A DNA stretch of 64,000 nt, from assembly GCF_003086355.1 (NCBI RefSeq), contig NZ_CP031733.1, positions 868,001 through 932,000 on the forward strand, in the 5' to 3' direction. A program made the translations under genes and the position numbers. Shown piece after piece: positions 12,605-20,535 of this stretch. Origin of the DNA: Streptococcus chenjunshii. GTDB lineage: Bacteria > Bacillota > Bacilli > Lactobacillales > Streptococcaceae. The first letter of the stretch is position 1. Each line of letters begins with the position of its first letter. A model generated the notes under the pieces. It had not been told where the DNA came from, ran no database searches, and saw only the letters and a list, made by a program, of their open reading frames with translations.

Positions 12605-12997
12605 ATGCCTAGGAAAAAGAAAGTTAAGCGCATACTGCTCAGTATTGTTGCCCTTATTAGTATAGGATTAGGAGGTTTCGCTGTGTACCAGCACCACGAA
12701 AAGCAAAAAATGATTGAAATAGCGACCAGTAAGGAAGCGAGAAAGGTTTATGAAGAATATCTAAAAAATAAAGACCAAGCTGCTTTTACTTCTAAAGGAA
12801 TAATACAATCTTACGAGGTTGATAAGAGTAGTTTAGAATACAATCCTATGGGTGGATTAATGGTAAGAATTATTTTAAATGAAGAACAGAGCTTAAATAT
12901 TGATTTTAATTTAATAGATAATGGGGATGGAAGCTACCATTCAACATTCTACACTTATTCCCCCGAGCTTAATGAGTTATTAGAGGAAAATAATTAA
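12605..12997 (+). CDS. DUF1310 family membrane-anchored protein (copy 1)
   Basis: The 130-residue protein begins with a very basic segment (MPRKKKVKR), then a single hydrophobic helix (about 10-27) and a charged domain that should lie outside the cell. No lipobox cysteine is present. Features seen in the DUF1310 family are MIEIATSKEARKVYEEYLKN and EYNPMGGLMVRIILN. Copy 2 lies 753 bases downstream and shares its N-terminal half almost exactly. The gene overlaps a truncated lipase gene (TAATG). Because it precedes a predicted secreted lipase effector and is duplicated, an immunity role is a reasonable inference, not shown. Confidence 0.75.
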   Translation: MPRKKKVKRILLSIVALISIGLGGFAVYQHHEKQKMIEIATSKEARKVYEEYLKNKDQAAFTSKGIIQSYEVDKSSLEYNPMGGLMVRIILNEEQSLNIDFNLIDNGDGSYHSTFYTYSPELNELLEENN

Positions 12998-13179
12998 TGG
13001 CAGAAAAGAAATACGTTAATGAGAAAAATCTTCAAACAGCGATGACGGAATATAATAAAGGGTTAGAGGTTGGCCGAGTCGTTGAGACTCAGTATGGTGA
13101 CACTGTCGGCTTCGTCTCCAAAATCTATGATAATGAAACTGGTGCGGGAGAGCAGGCACAGTGTTTTAAAACAAAATAA
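12997..13179 (+). pseudogene. Truncated copy of the lipase effector N-terminus
   Basis: The 60-codon frame matches the first 51 residues of the lipase at 13748 (KNLQ.AMTEYN, DTVGFVSKIYDNETGAGEQ). It loses homology abruptly near base 13155 and then stops. The catalytic region is absent, so it cannot be an active lipase. Together with the upstream DUF1310 gene it forms a shortened cassette next to the full one, as expected from recombination in toxin-immunity loci that leaves an orphan immunity gene. Confidence 0.85.
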
Positions 13180-13183
13180 TTTA

Positions 13184-13192
13184 TGCTATAAT
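13184..13192 (+). promoter_or_regulatory. Extended -10 promoter, second DUF1310 cassette
   Basis: TGCTATAAT, the duplicated counterpart of 12431-12439, followed by the same downstream block. Confidence 0.65.
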
Positions 13193-13233
13193 GTAAGGTA
13201 ATAATTGGAGTTGCTTTACCTGATAGCGTAAAG

Positions 13234-13338
13234 TGAACACGGTCTAAAATCCTAGTAAACATGGTGAAGTCCGCTGCGATGCTGGTCATTGCCCGTCCTT
13301 CCTTGATTTATACGGATTTAACACGGCCTTTGTATCTT
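13234..13338 (+). repeat. Hairpin repeat, subtype A (duplicated)
   Basis: Differs from 12481-12585 at very few bases, including the change from GGATTTGACAC to GGATTTAACAC. It ends 19 bases before the second DUF1310 start, with AAAGGAGG between. Confidence 0.9.
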
Positions 13339-13357
13339 TGTTAAAGGAGGCAGATAG

Positions 13358-13747
13358 ATGCCTAGGAAAAAGAAAGTTAAGCGCATATTGTTCAGTATCG
13401 CTGCCCTTATTAGTATAGGATTAGGAGGTTTCGCTGTGTACCAGCACCACGAAAAACAAAAAATGATTGAGATAGCGACCAGTAAGGAAGCGAGAAAGGT
13501 TTATGTGGATTATCTGAAATATTTAGATGAAGAGGCTTTAACAGCTAAAAGTTTTATTCGTTCTTATCAGATTAGTGAAGAAAGTCTACAATACAATCCA
13601 ATGGGTGGATTAATGGTAAAAGTTGTTATTAACGATGATGAAGATTTGTTTATCAATTTTAATCTAATAGATAATGAAGATGGGACTTATCATTCAGCTT
13701 ATTATGTTGATTCTCCCAGCTTAGTAGATAAGGCAGAGGAACAATAA
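13358..13747 (+). CDS. DUF1310 family membrane-anchored protein (copy 2)
   Basis: The 129-residue paralogue of the 12605 protein has an almost identical membrane anchor (residues 1-48) and a diverged outer domain (YVDYLKYLDEEALTAKSF, then NPMGGLMVKVVIN). The conserved anchor with a changed outer half is what is expected if the outer part determines binding specificity. The stop is followed at once by the ATG of the full-length lipase (TAAATG), so the two are co-translated. Immunity to that lipase is the working inference. Confidence 0.75.
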   Translation: MPRKKKVKRILFSIAALISIGLGGFAVYQHHEKQKMIEIATSKEARKVYVDYLKYLDEEALTAKSFIRSYQISEESLQYNPMGGLMVKVVINDDEDLFINFNLIDNEDGTYHSAYYVDSPSLVDKAEEQ

Positions 13748-15022
13748 ATGGTTAAAAAATACATTAATGAAAAAAATCTTCAGGTAGCAATGACAGAATA
13801 CAATGAAGATATGGTTGTTGGAGGTAGAGTGCGTACACAATACAAAGACACTGTCGGCTTTGTCTCCAAAATCTATGACAATGAAACTGGTGCGGGAGAG
13901 CAGATTTATGCGGTGGTGCCGACCAAGGCAGAGGTGACCGGCGATCCGGAAGCGGTTGAAGAGGTGACGGTGCTCTTTCGCGGTTCCACTTCTCCGGATA
14001 AGCTTTTCACGCAGGGAGCTGATGTCTGGAATGACTGGATCGAAAACGATGTTCCGATTGGCTTGCGTATCTGGAGCCAAAACCATCCCAATTATTCGGA
14101 AGACTATGATCATGCCACCGCCCAGCTTCAAACAGCCGCCAAGGATTTAAAGGAGCTGATGGCGCTCTATCCCAATGCCCAATTCAAGCTTTATGCGCAT
14201 TCACTGGGTTCTATGCAGGGTCAGTATGCGATAGCGGATTTGCCGGCAGCCAATCTCAGCCGGATTGAGGGAGCCTATCTTTATAATGCGCCCAATATCT
14301 ACGGTTTGATGACCAATCGGCAGAAAAACAATGTGGATCAGATCAAGGGCCGAATTCAGAATTATGTCGACCCCAGAGACTGGATCAGTATGGTGGGCCG
14401 CCAGATAGACAAGGGCAGTGCCGAGGCAGTTGGCCAGGTCTTTTATGTAGACAGCCGCAAGGCAGAGGGGATGGCTGCTCAGCACATGACTTACGGCTAT
14501 GAGCTGACAGAAGACGGAGCAATAAAAACTCTGAATGCCGATCAAGCCATGGTGCTTGTTCAGGTTGACCAGCTGATGACGGGTTATTACGAGCTGAAAG
14601 GGCGTCTGTCGGCCAGCGGCGGCGGTCTGGACAGTCAGGAAACCTTCTTTTTGGACAGTGAGCAGTCCATGATTATCGCCTCAGGGATCCGTCAGGCTGC
14701 CAGTCTGGCAGCAGAAGATGTCAAAGCCTACCGGAATGAGGCCTTTTCTAAGGCCGAGGCGCTTTATCAGAAAGTCAAGGAAATTCCCTGGTTTGTGACA
14801 GAGCTGACAGCTGATGAGGTTCAGGCGGCCTATGCGGAGGCTGGGGTGACTTATGAGTCGATGGTCGGCAAGACCGAGAGGCATTTTGACAAGAAGGTCA
14901 AAAATATGGAGACGGCAGAAACAGTTTTTAGCGATTTGGAGGCTGATGTTCAGGCCGGAACAGAAGCAGCACTGGAGGCAGACAGCAGTTTAGCAGGAGC
15001 GATAGCATCATGGCAAAAATAG
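13748..15022 (+). CDS. Lipase-type candidate T7SS effector, TslA-like (reverse LXG)
   Basis: The 424-residue protein has an N-terminal alpha/beta hydrolase of the class 3 lipase type: nucleophile Ser152 in AHSLGS, probable Asp208 (YVDPRD) and His246 (AAQHMTYG). Residues about 265-424 are predicted helical and alanine/glutamate rich, with no signal peptide. This order, enzyme first and helical targeting domain last, followed by two small helical proteins, matches the S. aureus type VII lipase toxin TslA and its partners as I remember them. The downstream gene overlaps by 13 bases. Alternatives are a phage or intracellular lipase. Function is inferred; catalytic residues are seen. Confidence 0.7.
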   Translation: MVKKYINEKNLQVAMTEYNEDMVVGGRVRTQYKDTVGFVSKIYDNETGAGEQIYAVVPTKAEVTGDPEAVEEVTVLFRGSTSPDKLFTQGADVWNDWIENDVPIGLRIWSQNHPNYSEDYDHATAQLQTAAKDLKELMALYPNAQFKLYAHSLGSMQGQYAIADLPAANLSRIEGAYLYNAPNIYGLMTNRQKNNVDQIKGRIQNYVDPRDWISMVGRQIDKGSAEAVGQVFYVDSRKAEGMAAQHMTYGYELTEDGAIKTLNADQAMVLVQVDQLMTGYYELKGRLSASGGGLDSQETFFLDSEQSMIIASGIRQAASLAAEDVKAYRNEAFSKAEALYQKVKEIPWFVTELTADEVQAAYAEAGVTYESMVGKTERHFDKKVKNMETAETVFSDLEADVQAGTEAALEADSSLAGAIASWQK

Positions 15023-15447
15023 ATAAGAACAAACAAAAAGAAATAGACGCCAAAGCGGCAGCTCTGCAGGCAGAGCTTTTGAAAGAGGATAACGCTTTAC
15101 TGGATATGGAGCGCCAGCACAAGAAAGATCAGGCTGCAATGGATGAGCGGATTAATGATTTAGAGGAACGGCACTTTAAATTACGGACCTTGTATGAGGA
15201 GTTTGGAGGCTTAGCCTACAGTCCGTCCTATCCGGACGGTGAGGGGGTTCAAGAATTTCGCCGCCTGCTTGAGGAATATGCCGGTGTTACAGACCATGAA
15301 TTCCTTTACCGGCGGCAGATTTTAGGGGATGAAGAGGCTGATTTGATCGAAACCTATCAAAAGGAGCACCGCAAGCAGGAGGATAAGATCGAGTCCCTTT
15401 ATGCTCAGAAAAACGCTTTGTACCGTGAAGAAGAGGAGGAGAGTTAG
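15010..15447 (+). CDS. Helical partner protein of the lipase effector
   Basis: The 145-residue, highly charged protein is almost entirely predicted helix, with coiled-coil character at about residues 5-60 and 110-145, separated by a loop (GGLAYSPSYPDGEG). It has no membrane segment or signal peptide. It overlaps the lipase gene by 13 bases and is followed by another small helical protein after 3 bases. By position it could correspond to a TlaA-type accessory protein that binds the effector's helical domain for export. Sequence similarity to that family could not be tested. Confidence 0.6.
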   Translation: MAKIDKNKQKEIDAKAAALQAELLKEDNALLDMERQHKKDQAAMDERINDLEERHFKLRTLYEEFGGLAYSPSYPDGEGVQEFRRLLEEYAGVTDHEFLYRRQILGDEEADLIETYQKEHRKQEDKIESLYAQKNALYREEEEES

Positions 15448-15450
15448 GCG

Positions 15451-15747
15451 ATGGATATTGTCAATGCAGTAACGAGTGCCTTGACAGGCAAGAGCGAAGA
15501 GGAGATTAAGGCCATTCGCAAGTCTTTAGAATGGGAGGCGGTTAAGTCTTTGCTGGCACCGTCTTTAAAGGCGGAACGGCGCAGTTTGGTTAGCGATTAT
15601 GATGAGAAGATAGATGCGCGGGCGCTGCAGGCCAAGAGTGAGATAGAGGCATTAGGCGGTCAGCTGGACAAGGCGATAAAGGGAGCAGGCCGCAAGGCCA
15701 TTGAGACCGTCCTGTCCGATCATTTAGAGGATTATGATAAGATTTGA
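15451..15747 (+). CDS. Small helical accessory protein
   Basis: The 98-residue protein is predicted to form two or three helices (MDIVNAVTSALTGKSEEE..., then YDEKIDARALQAKSEIEALGGQ). It is cytoplasmic-looking, with no Cys or membrane segment. It is the last gene of the lipase cassette, three bases behind its neighbour, and a terminator follows. Size and position fit a WXG100-like or DUF3130-like export partner, although no WxG motif is present. Confidence 0.6.
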   Translation: MDIVNAVTSALTGKSEEEIKAIRKSLEWEAVKSLLAPSLKAERRSLVSDYDEKIDARALQAKSEIEALGGQLDKAIKGAGRKAIETVLSDHLEDYDKI

Positions 15748-15757
15748 ATCTTCATGA

Positions 15758-15788
15758 AGTCACGCTGCTGCAGTGAGCGTGACTTTTT
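15758..15788 (+). terminator. Intrinsic terminator of the lipase cassette
   Basis: AGTCACGCT pairs with AGCGTGACT (9 bp) and is followed by a T-run. The last T is also the T of the next promoter's extended -10. Confidence 0.85.
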
Positions 15789-15796
15789 GCTATAAT
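15788..15796 (+). promoter_or_regulatory. Extended -10 promoter immediately before DUF1146 gene
   Basis: TGCTATAAT ends only 7 bases before the ATG at 15804. The expected transcription start would be at or next to the initiation codon, so the mRNA may be leaderless. No Shine-Dalgarno sequence is seen. Confidence 0.6.
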
Positions 15797-15803
15797 AATT
15801 CTT

Positions 15804-16040
15804 ATGGAAATCATTAATAATATTATCGCTTTAGCGTCGCATCTTTTCTTTACAATTCTTTTTTTTCAGCTCCTGACCAGCGTTTTTGACTGGCATAAAG
15901 TCATTAAACGGACACCTGAAAATATTAGGCGTTTGCGGCTTTTTGTTATTTTGCTGAGCGCTGTATTAGGTTATCTGGTCAGTCACTTTATACTGGAAGT
16001 GATTGAAGTCTGTCAAAATCTTTTTTTCGTACTGCGATAA
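15804..16040 (+). CDS. DUF1146 family small membrane protein
   Basis: The 78-residue protein has two hydrophobic helices (about 5-25 and 45-66) joined by a basic segment, FDWHKVIKRTPENIRRLRL, that fits the DUF1146 family. In streptococci this gene normally sits between atpC and murA; here the lipase island has entered between atpC and it. Its function is unknown. Upstream there is no ribosome binding site, only an extended -10 promoter ending 7 bases before ATG, which suggests leaderless translation. Confidence 0.75.
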   Translation: MEIINNIIALASHLFFTILFFQLLTSVFDWHKVIKRTPENIRRLRLFVILLSAVLGYLVSHFILEVIEVCQNLFFVLR

Positions 16041-16060
16041 AGGCAGAATTTTTTAAACTA

Positions 16061-16069
16061 TGATATAAT
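16061..16069 (+). promoter_or_regulatory. Extended -10 promoter of murA
   Basis: TGATATAAT lies about 35 bases before the murA start. No convincing -35 element is seen. Confidence 0.6.
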
Positions 16070-16091
16070 TTTAACTATTAGGTCTTAAGAA

Positions 16092-17372
16092 ATGGAGAAA
16101 AAGGTGGATAAAATTATAATTGAAGGCGGGGATACCCGCTTAGAAGGTGAAGTTGTCATTGAAGGAGCTAAAAATGCTGTCCTTCCTTTGCTGGCTGCAA
16201 CTATCCTGCCGACAGAAGGAAAGACAAGATTGACAAATGTTCCTATTCTCTCAGATGTTTTTACCATGAATAATGTTGTCAGAGGACTGAATATTTCTGT
16301 TGATTTTGATGAAGACCAGAATATGGTTACAGTTGATGCTTCCGGAGATATTTTAGATGTGGCACCTTATGAGTACGTCAGCCAAATGCGGGCGTCTATT
16401 GTGGTACTGGGCCCGATCTTAGCGCGCAACGGCCATGCAAAAGTTTCCATGCCCGGCGGCTGTACCATTGGCAGCCGGCCGATTGACCTGCATCTGAAAG
16501 GACTGGAAGCGATGGGAGCGCAGATACGCCAGTCGGGCGGAGATATCACTGCGACCGCTTCTAAGCTGCATGGGACAACGATTTATATGGATTTTCCTTC
16601 GGTCGGTGCAACGCAGAATCTGATGATGGCAGCAACCTTAGCAGAAGGAGTGACGATTATTGAAAATGCTGCACGGGAGCCAGAAATCGTTGATTTAGCA
16701 TTGCTGCTTAATAAAATGGGGGCAAAGGTTAAGGGAGCCGGTACAGAAACCTTGGTTATCGAGGGTGTGGATCGTCTTCACGGTGCAGATCATGATGTCG
16801 TTCAGGATCGGATTGAGGCAGGAACCTTCATGGTAGCTGCAGCAATGACATCAGGCGATGTTTTGATCAAAGATGCTGTCTGGGAACATAATCGTCCTTT
16901 AATTTCAAAACTCCGGGAAATGGGGGTTGAAGTCAGCGATGAGGAAGATGGGATTCGGGTGAAGTCTGATGTCAGCAAACTGAGACCTGTAACTGTAAAA
17001 ACCATGCCTCACCCCGGCTTCCCGACAGATATGCAGGCTCAGTTCACCGCTTTGATGGCTGTTGTCAAGGGTGAATCAACAATGATTGAGACTGTTTTTG
17101 AAAATCGTTTTCAGCATTTAGAAGAGATGCGCCGGATGCGGCTGCATTCAGAAATTTTACGTGATACAGCTATGATCCATGGCGGTGAAGAGCTGCAGGG
17201 TGCTCCTGTGATGTCAACAGATCTTCGGGCCAGTGCCGCTTTGATACTGACAGGAATGGTTGCTAATGGTGTAACAACTGTCGGCAAATTAACACATTTG
17301 GATCGCGGTTATTATCATTTTCATCAAAAATTAGCCCAGTTAGGTGCTAAAATTCAACGTGTGACAGGGTAA
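16092..17372 (+). CDS. murA: UDP-GlcNAc 1-carboxyvinyltransferase MurA
   Basis: MurA catalyses the first committed step of peptidoglycan synthesis, adding enolpyruvate to UDP-GlcNAc. The fosfomycin-target cysteine is in [11 protein letters not shown] (Cys124 from the first ATG), and the [10 protein letters not shown] active-site loop is at the N-terminus. A GTG at 16104 is the likelier start (422 residues, MDKIIIEGG), because GGAG at 16094-16097 is placed six bases before it; ATG 16092 has no good site. Streptococci usually have two MurA paralogues; this one precedes epuA and endA. Confidence 0.95.
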   Translation: MEKKVDKIIIEGGDTRLEGEVVIEGAKNAVLPLLAATILPTEGKTRLTNVPILSDVFTMNNVVRGLNISVDFDEDQNMVTVDASGDILDVAPYEYVSQMRASIVVLGPILARNGHAKVSMPGGCTIGSRPIDLHLKGLEAMGAQIRQSGGDITATASKLHGTTIYMDFPSVGATQNLMMAATLAEGVTIIENAAREPEIVDLALLLNKMGAKVKGAGTETLVIEGVDRLHGADHDVVQDRIEAGTFMVAAAMTSGDVLIKDAVWEHNRPLISKLREMGVEVSDEEDGIRVKSDVSKLRPVTVKTMPHPGFPTDMQAQFTALMAVVKGESTMIETVFENRFQHLEEMRRMRLHSEILRDTAMIHGGEELQGAPVMSTDLRASAALILTGMVANGVTTVGKLTHLDRGYYHFHQKLAQLGAKIQRVTG

Positions 17373-17376
17373 TATT

Positions 17377-17565
17377 ATGAACAGCGGTTGGAAATATGTT
17401 CTTAAACAGTTAACGCTTATCTTGCTGATGGCTGTTTTATGTCTTCTTTGTTTTGCAGTCGGTCTGATGATCGGCTACAGTTTTATGGGAGACGGGGAGA
17501 ACCCCCTTTCTATACTGTCGCCTGATAAGTGGCAGTCTCTTATTAGTAAATTTACTGGAAAGTAG
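17377..17565 (+). CDS. epuA: EpuA family small membrane protein
   Basis: The 62-residue protein has a basic N-terminus, one long hydrophobic helix (about residues 10-32) and a short outer tail. Its location between murA and endA is that of pneumococcal epuA. Databases often label the family RNA polymerase subunit beta, which the sequence does not support. The gene begins 4 bases after the murA stop, so they share a transcript. Its function is not established. Confidence 0.8.
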   Translation: MNSGWKYVLKQLTLILLMAVLCLLCFAVGLMIGYSFMGDGENPLSILSPDKWQSLISKFTGK

Positions 17566-17597
17566 GCTGGTCCTGCTTTTTCTTTGGAGGGATAAAA

Positions 17598-18458
17598 TTG
17601 AAAAATAAGAGAATGCAAAAGACGTCTATTTCTCTCATACTTTTCTTGCTCCTTTTAGGCGGAAGCTTTCTGACTGGGGACAGTTCCTTTTCTAAACAGC
17701 AGCTATTCAGGCAGATTACAGAGCTTATTACAGGACCGTCTTCTTCGCTTCAGTCCAACGGTTCGAGCCTGCAGGCTAAACGGCCGAATCAAGCACTGGC
17801 TGAAACCGTCTTAACCGAGAATGTCAAACAGCAGCTTGGTTCTGCTATTGAATGGAATGGCTCCGGTGCTTATATTATCAATGGCAATAAGACCGACTTA
17901 AATGCTAAGGTGTCAAGTGCCCCCTATGCCAATAATAAGACAAAGACGGTTCAAGGCCAAAAAGTCCCGACTGTAGCCAATGCTTTGCTGGCAAAATCTA
18001 CCAGACAGTATAAAAGCCGACAGGAGACCGGCAGTCAGTCTGGTTCTTGGACACCGCCGGGCTGGCACCAGATTCAAAATTTGTCAGGCCCTTACGATCA
18101 CGCTGTTGACCGCGGCCATTTGCTGGCTTACTCCTTGGTTGGCGGTCTGCGTGGATTTGATGCTTCAACAAGCAATCCTGATAATATTGCCACTCAGCTT
18201 GCCTGGGCCAATCAAGCCGCTTCGGCAGATTCAACTGGTCAAAATTATTATGAGACCCTTGTCAGAAAGGCTTTGGACAGTAACAAACGTGTTCGTTACC
18301 GTGTGACCTTGATTTACGATGGCAATAATATTTTGGCCAGCGGAACCCAGCTTGAAGCAAAATCAGCAGACGGCAGTTTGGAATTTAATGTTTTTGTCCC
18401 CAATGTGCAAAGCGGCCTGACTGTTGATTATTACTCGGGAGAAGTCATCGTGAATTAA
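17598..18458 (+). CDS. endA: DNA-entry/extracellular nuclease EndA
   Basis: EndA is a membrane-anchored DNA/RNA non-specific nuclease (beta-beta-alpha metal type) that processes DNA outside the cell, including during uptake in competent pneumococci. The 286-residue protein has an N-terminal hydrophobic anchor (about 9-27) and the DRGH catalytic motif near residue 172 ([13 protein letters not shown]), followed by the conserved NxxxQ-type region ([15 protein letters not shown]). It ends the murA-epuA-endA cluster. Confidence 0.92.
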   Translation: MKNKRMQKTSISLILFLLLLGGSFLTGDSSFSKQQLFRQITELITGPSSSLQSNGSSLQAKRPNQALAETVLTENVKQQLGSAIEWNGSGAYIINGNKTDLNAKVSSAPYANNKTKTVQGQKVPTVANALLAKSTRQYKSRQETGSQSGSWTPPGWHQIQNLSGPYDHAVDRGHLLAYSLVGGLRGFDASTSNPDNIATQLAWANQAASADSTGQNYYETLVRKALDSNKRVRYRVTLIYDGNNILASGTQLEAKSADGSLEFNVFVPNVQSGLTVDYYSGEVIVN

Positions 18459-18460
18459 CC

Positions 18461-18489
18461 TTGTCAACTGTTTTAAATTTTGTTAGAAT
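18461..18489 (+). promoter_or_regulatory. Promoter of the pheS T-box transcript
   Basis: -35 TTGTCA and extended -10 TGTTAGAAT are separated by 17 bases. They lie about 22 bases before the T-box leader. Confidence 0.8.
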
Positions 18490-18511
18490 AAATAGTAATT
18501 AAATATGATTC

Positions 18512-18708
18512 AAAGTCACTGAGACTAGTAACCTTATGGAAGTTTAACAGGGAGTGGAGGCAGCAACTGGGAACCTCCTAAATGGAAATTGGGCGAATTC
18601 ACTCAGGCGAAGACTTTAATAATTAAGGCTTGATATATTATCTGGCAGAAAACGGATGGTACCGCGTGTCAACGCTCCGCATGATTCAGGAGTGCTGGCA
18701 CTTTTTTT
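18512..18708 (+). promoter_or_regulatory. T-box riboswitch, tRNA-Phe responsive
   Basis: The base of stem I is formed by AAAGTC/GACTTT and CTGAG/CTCAG. The specifier loop 3' side reads GAATTCA, placing codon TTC (Phe) at 18598-18600. The T-box motif ACGGATGGTACCGCG ends at 18666. The terminator follows: GTGTCAACGCTCC pairs with GGAGTGCTGGCAC (G-U pairs included), then a run of seven T. Uncharged tRNA-Phe should favour the antiterminator and raise pheS-pheT expression, in line with the gene downstream. Confidence 0.92.
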
Positions 18709-18832
18709 ATTAAAAAAGCGGCTTTTTTAGGAGTTTTAATTGGCTGAAGTGCTTCTTTAACCAGCTGCAGAATAACAGCTAAGCGGTAGGCAGACCGGAA
18801 TTATCATATTTGATATAGAGGAAGGAAAAGCA

Positions 18833-19876
18833 ATGGATTTACAAGAACGACTGGAAGAACTGAAAAATTCAACACAGGCCAAACTGGCAAAAATGCGCGG
18901 TGACAATGCGAAAGAGCTGCAGGAACTGCGCGTTCAGATTTTAGGGAAAAAGGGCTCGTTGACGGAACTCTTGCAAGGGCTGAAAGAACTGTCTAGCGAA
19001 GCCCGTCCTATCGTGGGGAAGCAAGTCAATGAAGTTCGCGATGTGCTGACAAAAGCTTTTGAAGAGCAGGCAAAGATTATTGAAGCTGCCCGAATTCAGG
19101 CGCAGTTAGAGTCTGAAAGTCTGGATGTTACCCTGCCGGGACGGCAGATTAAATTGGGTAATCGCCATATTCTCAGTCAGATTAGTGAGGAAATAGAGGA
19201 TATCTTCTTAGGCATGGGCTATCAGGTTGTGGATGGCCTTGAAGTTGAAGAAGATTATTATAATTTTGAACGCATGAATCTGCCTAAAGACCATCCGGCC
19301 CGTGATATGCAGGATACTTTCTACATTAGTCAGGATATTCTTTTGCGGACCCACACGAGTCCTGTTCAGGCACGGACGCTGGATAAACATGATTTTTCTA
19401 AGGGACCGTTGAAAATGATTTCACCCGGGCGGGTATTTCGCAGAGATACTGATGATGCGACACATTCTCACCAATTTCATCAAATTGAAGGTTTAGTGGT
19501 TGGTGAGCAAATTTCAATGGGAGATTTAAAGGGCACCTTAGAGTTAATCCTCCAAAAAATGTTTGGGCAAGACCGCCGTATTCGGCTGCGCCCTTCTTAT
19601 TTCCCTTTTACTGAACCATCGGTTGAAGTTGATGTTTCCTGTTTTAAATGTGGCGGAGAAGGCTGTAATGTTTGTAAAAAAACAGGCTGGATTGAAATTA
19701 TTGGCGCCGGTATGGTCCATCCAGCTGTGCTGGAGATGAGCGGTGTTGATGCTGAAAAATATTCAGGCTTTGCCTTCGGTCTGGGCCAAGAGCGGATAGC
19801 TATGCTGCGTTACGGCATCAATGATATCCGCGACTTCTATCAAGGGGATATCCGTTTTATCCAGCAGTTTAAGTAA
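18833..19876 (+). CDS. pheS: Phenylalanyl-tRNA synthetase subunit alpha
   Basis: The catalytic alpha subunit of the heterotetrameric class II synthetase charges tRNA-Phe. The 347-residue protein has an N-terminal coiled coil (about 1-90) and the class II motifs: motif 2 near [21 protein letters not shown] (about 198) and motif 3 [14 protein letters not shown] near 310. AGGAAGG stands before ATG. A T-box for Phe precedes it, and pheT follows after one acetyltransferase gene. Confidence 0.97.
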   Translation: MDLQERLEELKNSTQAKLAKMRGDNAKELQELRVQILGKKGSLTELLQGLKELSSEARPIVGKQVNEVRDVLTKAFEEQAKIIEAARIQAQLESESLDVTLPGRQIKLGNRHILSQISEEIEDIFLGMGYQVVDGLEVEEDYYNFERMNLPKDHPARDMQDTFYISQDILLRTHTSPVQARTLDKHDFSKGPLKMISPGRVFRRDTDDATHSHQFHQIEGLVVGEQISMGDLKGTLELILQKMFGQDRRIRLRPSYFPFTEPSVEVDVSCFKCGGEGCNVCKKTGWIEIIGAGMVHPAVLEMSGVDAEKYSGFAFGLGQERIAMLRYGINDIRDFYQGDIRFIQQFK

Positions 19877-20000
19877 ATGCTGAAGCTTTAACACTCAGTC
19901 TCAAAGATTCAGGTGTCAATCCAGAGATTTTTTTCTTGATTTAAGAGGCAAAAGGCAGCTCTTTTTGAGTCAAAGTACGAAGAGCTTCTGGAGGTATATG

Positions 20001-20516
20001 ATGATTGAAATCCAAAAAGTCAGTTCGGAAAAACTGCCGCTTTTGCAGAAAATAGCTATTGAAACCTTCTGTGAAACTTTCGCTTTTGATAACAGCGAAG
20101 AACAGCTTCAGGATTTTTTCAGCCAGGCTTACGATCTGTCTGTTTTGCAGGAAGAGCTTGAAGACTGTGAATCTGATACCTATTTTATCTTGTATGAAGG
20201 TCAGGAGGCCGGTTTTTTAAAAGTCAATTGGGGGATGGCTCAGACAGAACAGCTCCTGCCCTCTGCTTTTGAAATTCAGCGGCTCTATATCCTGCAGACA
20301 TTTCAAGGTCAGGGGCTGGGGAAACGCCTTTTTGAGTTTGCGCTTGATCTTGCTTTTGCTTCGGGCTGTGACTGGGCCTGGTTAGGTGTATGGGAAAGAA
20401 ATCTGAAGGCTCAGGCCTTATATGCTAAATACGGTTTTGTCAAATTTTCTGAACATTTGTTTGCGGTAGGAGACAAGCTGGATAGAGATTGGTTATTAAA
20501 GAAAGCCTTAAAATAA
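20001..20516 (+). CDS. GNAT family N-acetyltransferase
   Basis: The 171-residue protein shows the acetyl-CoA-binding motif [22 protein letters not shown] (R/QxxGxG/A), near residue 92, and the terminal GNAT strand [18 protein letters not shown]. The substrate is unknown. I prefer ATG 20001, six bases after GGAGG; the tandem ATG at 19998 leaves only three. It sits between pheS and pheT, a position held by an acetyltransferase in mutans streptococci (recollection), so it is probably transcribed with the synthetase genes. Confidence 0.88.
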   Translation: MIEIQKVSSEKLPLLQKIAIETFCETFAFDNSEEQLQDFFSQAYDLSVLQEELEDCESDTYFILYEGQEAGFLKVNWGMAQTEQLLPSAFEIQRLYILQTFQGQGLGKRLFEFALDLAFASGCDWAWLGVWERNLKAQALYAKYGFVKFSEHLFAVGDKLDRDWLLKKALK

Positions 20517-20535
20517 AAAAGAAAGTCAGGTAATT

